Shown here: positions 5,976-8,737 of the stretch, piece after piece
How positions within the stretch are numbered: the stretch's first letter is position 1
How the letters are laid out: every line of letters starts with the position of its first letter
Source: CAZEHJ01 sp964512485
GTDB taxonomy: Bacteria > Bacteroidota > Rhodothermia > Rhodothermales > UBA10348
Assembly: GCA_964512485.1 (NCBI GenBank)
Contig: CAZEHJ010000106.1
Location: 1 to 8,737 of the forward strand
Reading direction: 5' to 3'
Length of the DNA stretch: 8,737 bases
Notes under the pieces: model-generated
Seen by the model: the letters and a program-made list of their open reading frames with translations, nothing else
What the model was told of the DNA's origin: nothing
Databases searched by the model: none
Translations under genes and position numbers: made by a program

Positions 5976-8522
5976 TCAGAATGTATGGCCGATACCGAAT
6001 TGTAGAATCGGGTCACTGAATTTATCGGGGAGGAATTCTCCTCTTCTGCGAGGATCGTGGACTTTGTAGGCCAGGTCAAGCCGAACGATAAGGTAGTCCC
6101 ATCCGAGTCGCAGCCCAACGCCCGCGCCGATGCCAAGTTCTCCTGCGAACTTGTCAAATCTGAATCTGCCGTCGGACGAGCCCGGATTTCTTGGGCCCAA
6201 CCACACGTTTCCCGCGTCTGCGAACAGTGTAAATATCCAATTGGCCGAGAACATGCTCCGGATCGCGATGGTTCTCAGCTCCGCCGATGCTTCAATCTTG
6301 ATATCGCCACCCAGAATATTGGCGCCATCGGTTGCAGAAACCAGGGAATCAGAGTCTGAAGTGAATTTCGCGGATCCTGGTCCCAACTCACGCAGTCGCC
6401 AGGCCCGGATGGACGAAGCGCCACCGGTATAGAATCTACGGTCAAATGGGACGACATCGGACGCTCCGGTCGGATGCGCGATACCAGCCAGGAATTTCCA
6501 CGCGAAGACCGTACGGGAATTAATAGGACGATACTGTCTCAGGTCGGTCGAGAAGCGAACATACTGGCGATAGATCATCCCGCGATTTTCGCCGCCGCTG
6601 CCGAAAACCCCGAAGCCGGGAATGGTGCCGTCGACTTTTCCGGGAGAGAAGATCATGCCGTCCATCAGACGACCAAGATTGCCACCCAGTTCGACAGAAG
6701 CCTCTCTCATATGGCCACTCTCTCGTCTGAAGGGATCGGCCGTGAAGGAGCGAAGTGTGTACCTCAATGCATTGTTGAACTGAGGTCGCGTATAGTCTTC
6801 GATGATCTGTGCGCGTTGCACCGCGTCATCGACGGCGTTCAGCACATCATCGAGGAATGTTTTTTTGAAGCCATCGAGCGTGTCCGGGTTGGAAACGGTA
6901 ATGTCGACGAGATCGATCGTTGAGGACAGAGACTCCGTATGGCGCAGTTCAAACCGGTATCTCGCTCCGCCTCTTCCACGTAGCGTCAATCGGAGTGCGT
7001 CACGTCGGGCGGCCAGAAGGGAGACGGATATTTCACTTCGGGCATCGTAGAGTGTCGACAGACCGTCGAGCCTACCCATCGGAAAGGTGAGATACGGATA
7101 CGTAAGGCTGGCTGTCGTCTCCCATTGCGCTGACGTAAATCCACCTAATCCACCGATGTCGGCTGCCAGAGAACCTGTAGACCCGATCCGAAATGCTTCT
7201 CCTCCTCCGAAGAGGTTGAGGTTCGAATACGTGACACCCAGACCGGCACCAAGCTCGTTGTCGGTGTCTGCCAGTGCTCCACTTCGCTGGAGCATGAATG
7301 TTTCGAACCGTACCTGATGCCTGATCCGAGTCTGTAGATTCAGCTGGTGGTTCAGTCGAATGGCACGCGGTCCAGATGAATCGGCGACGGGACTTTCAAT
7401 ATCTGTGAACGCGAAAACGCCCGTGGCGTCCAGTCTGCGTTTGGTTGCTATCAGACGACTTTCGTTGTACTGATCACCGGGTCGAAATTGAAGCTGTCGT
7501 CGCAGGAGAGCAAAATCGAGCTTGTCTTCGCCCGTAAACGTGGCCGACGCATTGCCGCCCGTTTCAGATTCCTCTGAAGACTCCAGAAATCTTGAATCGG
7601 TCCTTACCTGCGTATCGGTCTGCGGCCCGGTAACCACAAAAGAGACGTCTCCGAATCGGAACCTGGATCCGAGTTCCACGACAAGCGTCACGTCAAAGGT
7701 GTCTGGTGCAATGGTATAGGCAACAGCATGAATGGAATTACGATTGATTTCTGCGAACCCCTGATCCCTCAAATATCGGATCATTCGCTGGCGTTCTTCG
7801 ACGAGAAACGGCTCGGAATATCGAAGCTCTCTCGCCTTCCACGTCAGTGTGTCGTCCGGATTCATTCCTTCCGGCCTGATGAGCGAATTCTGAAAAATGT
7901 GCAGTTTTTCTTCGCTCCTCAGCGCATCGATGCCGTGATACTTGAAGTTTCGTATCACTGTCGCGGCACCCTCTTCTACAACGAAAACGATACCGACTCG
8001 TCCTTCTCTCCCCCTGGGTTCTACCGCCGCCGAAACACTTGCCTGTCGGAAGCCTTCGCGTTCATAAAACAGACGAAGTTGCTCGACATCGCTTTGAAGA
8101 AGTGCTTGATCCAGATATGCCGGGGGTTCACCCGTAGCCATGAACACCCGTCCTACAGCTCCTCCGCCGAGCGATGTGGCACCGAACTGATATAGCCACC
8201 GCCACCATGCGAAACCGGGAATACCTATCAGTCGTCGGTTTCTGCTGGTTCGGATGTAGAGCTCCAGCTCGTCGTCTGAATAGAAGTTGTTGCCTTCAAA
8301 ACCAACTGTCGTCACAAGAAGGCTGTCACTCCCCGTGAGATCCTGGGCAGTGGAGTACGAAGGGAAACACAAAAGCGCGGTCAGAAGTGAGGCCAGCAGA
8401 AGACACGCTCTATTGAGTCGAGCGCTACTCGTCTTCGTAGTAGAAATCGTCGTCTTTCGTTGGAAAGTCAGGCCAGACTTCTTCAATGCTTTCGTAGGGT
8501 TCACCGTCGTCTTCCATGGCAT
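5976..8522 (-). CDS. BamA/TamA-family outer-membrane protein (Omp85 superfamily, TamL-like)
   Basis: Numbered from the ATG at 8522, the product has 848 residues. Seen: a basic N-terminal stretch (1-38), a hydrophobic signal core at 40-53 (CLLLASLLTALLCF) and a likely signal peptidase I site after STA (59). The cysteine at 52 lacks a good lipobox, so a lipoprotein is unlikely. Several POTRA-like periplasmic repeats follow (about 66-165, 175-290 and 335-380, e.g. VTTVGFEGNNF 70-80 and FRPGDQYNESRLIATKRRL 346-364). The barrel runs from about 400 to 848, with GGASSIRAWRLRELGPG at 700-716 (the Omp85 VRGF region), FADAGNVWLG at 767-776 and a C-terminal beta-signal ending in HTF. Known: Omp85 proteins insert or export proteins at the outer membrane. 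The Bacteroidota TamL branch resembles this in motif and length. It could be TamA/TamL-like or a second BamA; no TamB gene is in view. All candidate starts (ATG 8522, GTG 8504, TTG 8486) lie inside the upstream DUF2795 gene; the ATG has AGGA 8 bases before it. Confidence 0.9.
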   Translation of the reverse strand: MPWKTTVNPTKALKKSGLTFQRKTTISTTKTSSARLNRACLLLASLLTALLCFPSYSTAQDLTGSDSLLVTTVGFEGNNFYSDDELELYIRTSRNRRLIGIPGFAWWRWLYQFGATSLGGGAVGRVFMATGEPPAYLDQALLQSDVEQLRLFYEREGFRQASVSAAVEPRGREGRVGIVFVVEEGAATVIRNFKYHGIDALRSEEKLHIFQNSLIRPEGMNPDDTLTWKARELRYSEPFLVEERQRMIRYLRDQGFAEINRNSIHAVAYTIAPDTFDVTLVVELGSRFRFGDVSFVVTGPQTDTQVRTDSRFLESSEESETGGNASATFTGEDKLDFALLRRQLQFRPGDQYNESRLIATKRRLDATGVFAFTDIESPVADSSGPRAIRLNHQLNLQTRIRHQVRFETFMLQRSGALADTDNELGAGLGVTYSNLNLFGGGEAFRIGSTGSLAADIGGLGGFTSAQWETTASLTYPYLTFPMGRLDGLSTLYDARSEISVSLLAARRDALRLTLRGRGGARYRFELRHTESLSSTIDLVDITVSNPDTLDGFKKTFLDDVLNAVDDAVQRAQIIEDYTRPQFNNALRYTLRSFTADPFRRESGHMREASVELGGNLGRLMDGMIFSPGKVDGTIPGFGVFGSGGENRGMIYRQYVRFSTDLRQYRPINSRTVFAWKFLAGIAHPTGASDVVPFDRRFYTGGASSIRAWRLRELGPGSAKFTSDSDSLVSATDGANILGGDIKIEASAELRTIAIRSMFSANWIFTLFADAGNVWLGPRNPGSSDGRFRFDKFAGELGIGAGVGLRLGWDYLIVRLDLAYKVHDPRRRGEFLPDKFSDPILQFGIGHTF

Positions 8523-8643
8523 TCAAGTTATCCTGTACTTCCATCGGGGCACCGGTACGATCGGCGTAGTCGATAAGCTCCAACCGCGTGGCGGGCCATG
8601 GGGCATCTTCAAGATGCGATGCGAGGTCTAAAGTCCAATACAT
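8425..8643 (-). CDS. Small acidic DUF2795-family protein
   Basis: This 72-residue protein of unknown function matches the Bacteroidota-type DUF2795 pattern as I remember it. Seen: LASHLEDAPWPAT (7-19), ELIDYADRTGAP (22-33), a central NL-x-x-M segment, YESIEEVWPDFPTKDD (50-65), and an aromatic/acidic tail FYYEDE. It carries 22 Asp/Glu against 3 Arg/Lys, so it is strongly acidic; it has no signal peptide or membrane segment and should be cytosolic. Known: DUF2795 is a small domain with an HLxxxxWPAT-like start and a helical ELIDYA-like segment; no function is established that I can name. The ATG at 8643 is chosen because the family begins MYWTL; there is no Shine-Dalgarno match before it. Its last 98 bases overlap the barrel gene's longest reading frame in another phase, so the two are probably co-transcribed and perhaps translationally coupled. 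Confidence 0.88.
   Translation of the reverse strand: MYWTLDLASHLEDAPWPATRLELIDYADRTGAPMEVQDNLNAMEDDGEPYESIEEVWPDFPTKDDDFYYEDE
8531..8534 (-). promoter_or_regulatory. Possible ribosome binding site for the barrel gene's ATG start
   Basis: AGGA on the minus strand, eight bases before the ATG at 8522 and inside the DUF2795 coding region. It favours 8522 over the alternatives at 8504 (GTG, preceded by a weaker GGAAG) and 8486 (TTG, no visible site). The match is short, so the start remains open. Confidence 0.4.
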
Positions 8644-8679
8644 TGACGGAAGAAAAGTTTGTCGTTGACCGAATGTGGG

Positions 8680-8708
8680 ACGATAGGCCCTTCATCGGAA
8701 AATTGCAA
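8680..8708 (-). promoter_or_regulatory. Weak sigma-70-like promoter candidate upstream of the DUF2795 gene
   Basis: On the minus strand TTGCAA (8708-8703) and TATCGT (8685-8680) are separated by 17 bases, about 37 bases before the DUF2795 ATG. Spacing is ideal but the -10 is poor, and Bacteroidota-type promoters follow a different consensus, so this may be chance. If real, it would drive the four-gene run down to the SDR gene. Confidence 0.22.
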
Positions 8709-8737
8709 GATGGAATTGAGTGTTCATTCAGAGTCCG

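Noticed and set aside
5930..6157. 75-codon minus-strand frame spanning the barrel gene end and the gap before rlmD
   Set aside because: It mostly covers the barrel's C-terminal strands in another phase and has no recognisable features; the gap is only 42 bases.
8365..8370. Lipoprotein signal on the barrel protein (cysteine at residue 52)
   Set aside because: The residues before the cysteine (TALLC) do not fit a lipobox, and a normal signal peptidase I site follows at STA.
8710..8737. Plus-strand ATG open to the right edge, possible divergent gene
   Set aside because: Only nine codons are visible, with no ribosome binding site, so it cannot be supported.

Overview
The window holds five protein genes, all on the minus strand, packed tightly apart from one 214-base gap. 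In transcription order (right to left) they are: a small acidic DUF2795 protein, a BamA/TamA-type outer-membrane beta-barrel protein, an RlmD-type 23S rRNA methyltransferase, an extended SDR NAD(P)-dependent sugar epimerase/reductase-like protein, and a very large fused 2-oxoglutarate dehydrogenase (OdhA/Kgd type) whose last ~100 residues lie beyond the left edge. I see no tRNA, rRNA, mobile element, CRISPR array or phage gene. Every long reading frame on the plus strand is a shadow of a minus-strand gene.

Organism: the outer-membrane insertase with a beta-signal shows a diderm. The DUF2795 subtype, the TamL-like barrel motif (GGASSIRAW...LGPG) and the RlmD subtype are, from my memory of these families, typical of Bacteroidota and relatives. 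Moderate G+C (roughly half, judged by eye) combined with an actinobacterial-style E1/E2 fusion of 2-oxoglutarate dehydrogenase points to the Rhodothermota (Rhodothermia) or Balneolota side of that group rather than classical Bacteroidia or Flavobacteriia. This is inference from family resemblance only.

Layout: bases 8425-8643 encode the DUF2795 protein. The barrel gene (5976-8522) has every plausible start inside the DUF2795 gene, giving a long out-of-frame overlap. After 42 bases comes rlmD (GTG start with a clear AGGAG ribosome binding site), then the SDR gene with one base between stop and start. These four look like one transcription unit, with a weak promoter candidate at 8680-8708. After a 214-base intergenic stretch, odhA (3309 to beyond base 1) probably has its own promoter, although I could not pick a convincing one.

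Functionally this is mostly housekeeping: outer-membrane biogenesis, ribosome modification, a redox or sugar-modifying enzyme and the TCA cycle. I did not find a clearly new system. The points most worth checking are the DUF2795/barrel overlap, the fused OdhA with no lipoyl domain in the part seen, and the unexplained linkage of the DUF2795 protein to a barrel assembly protein.
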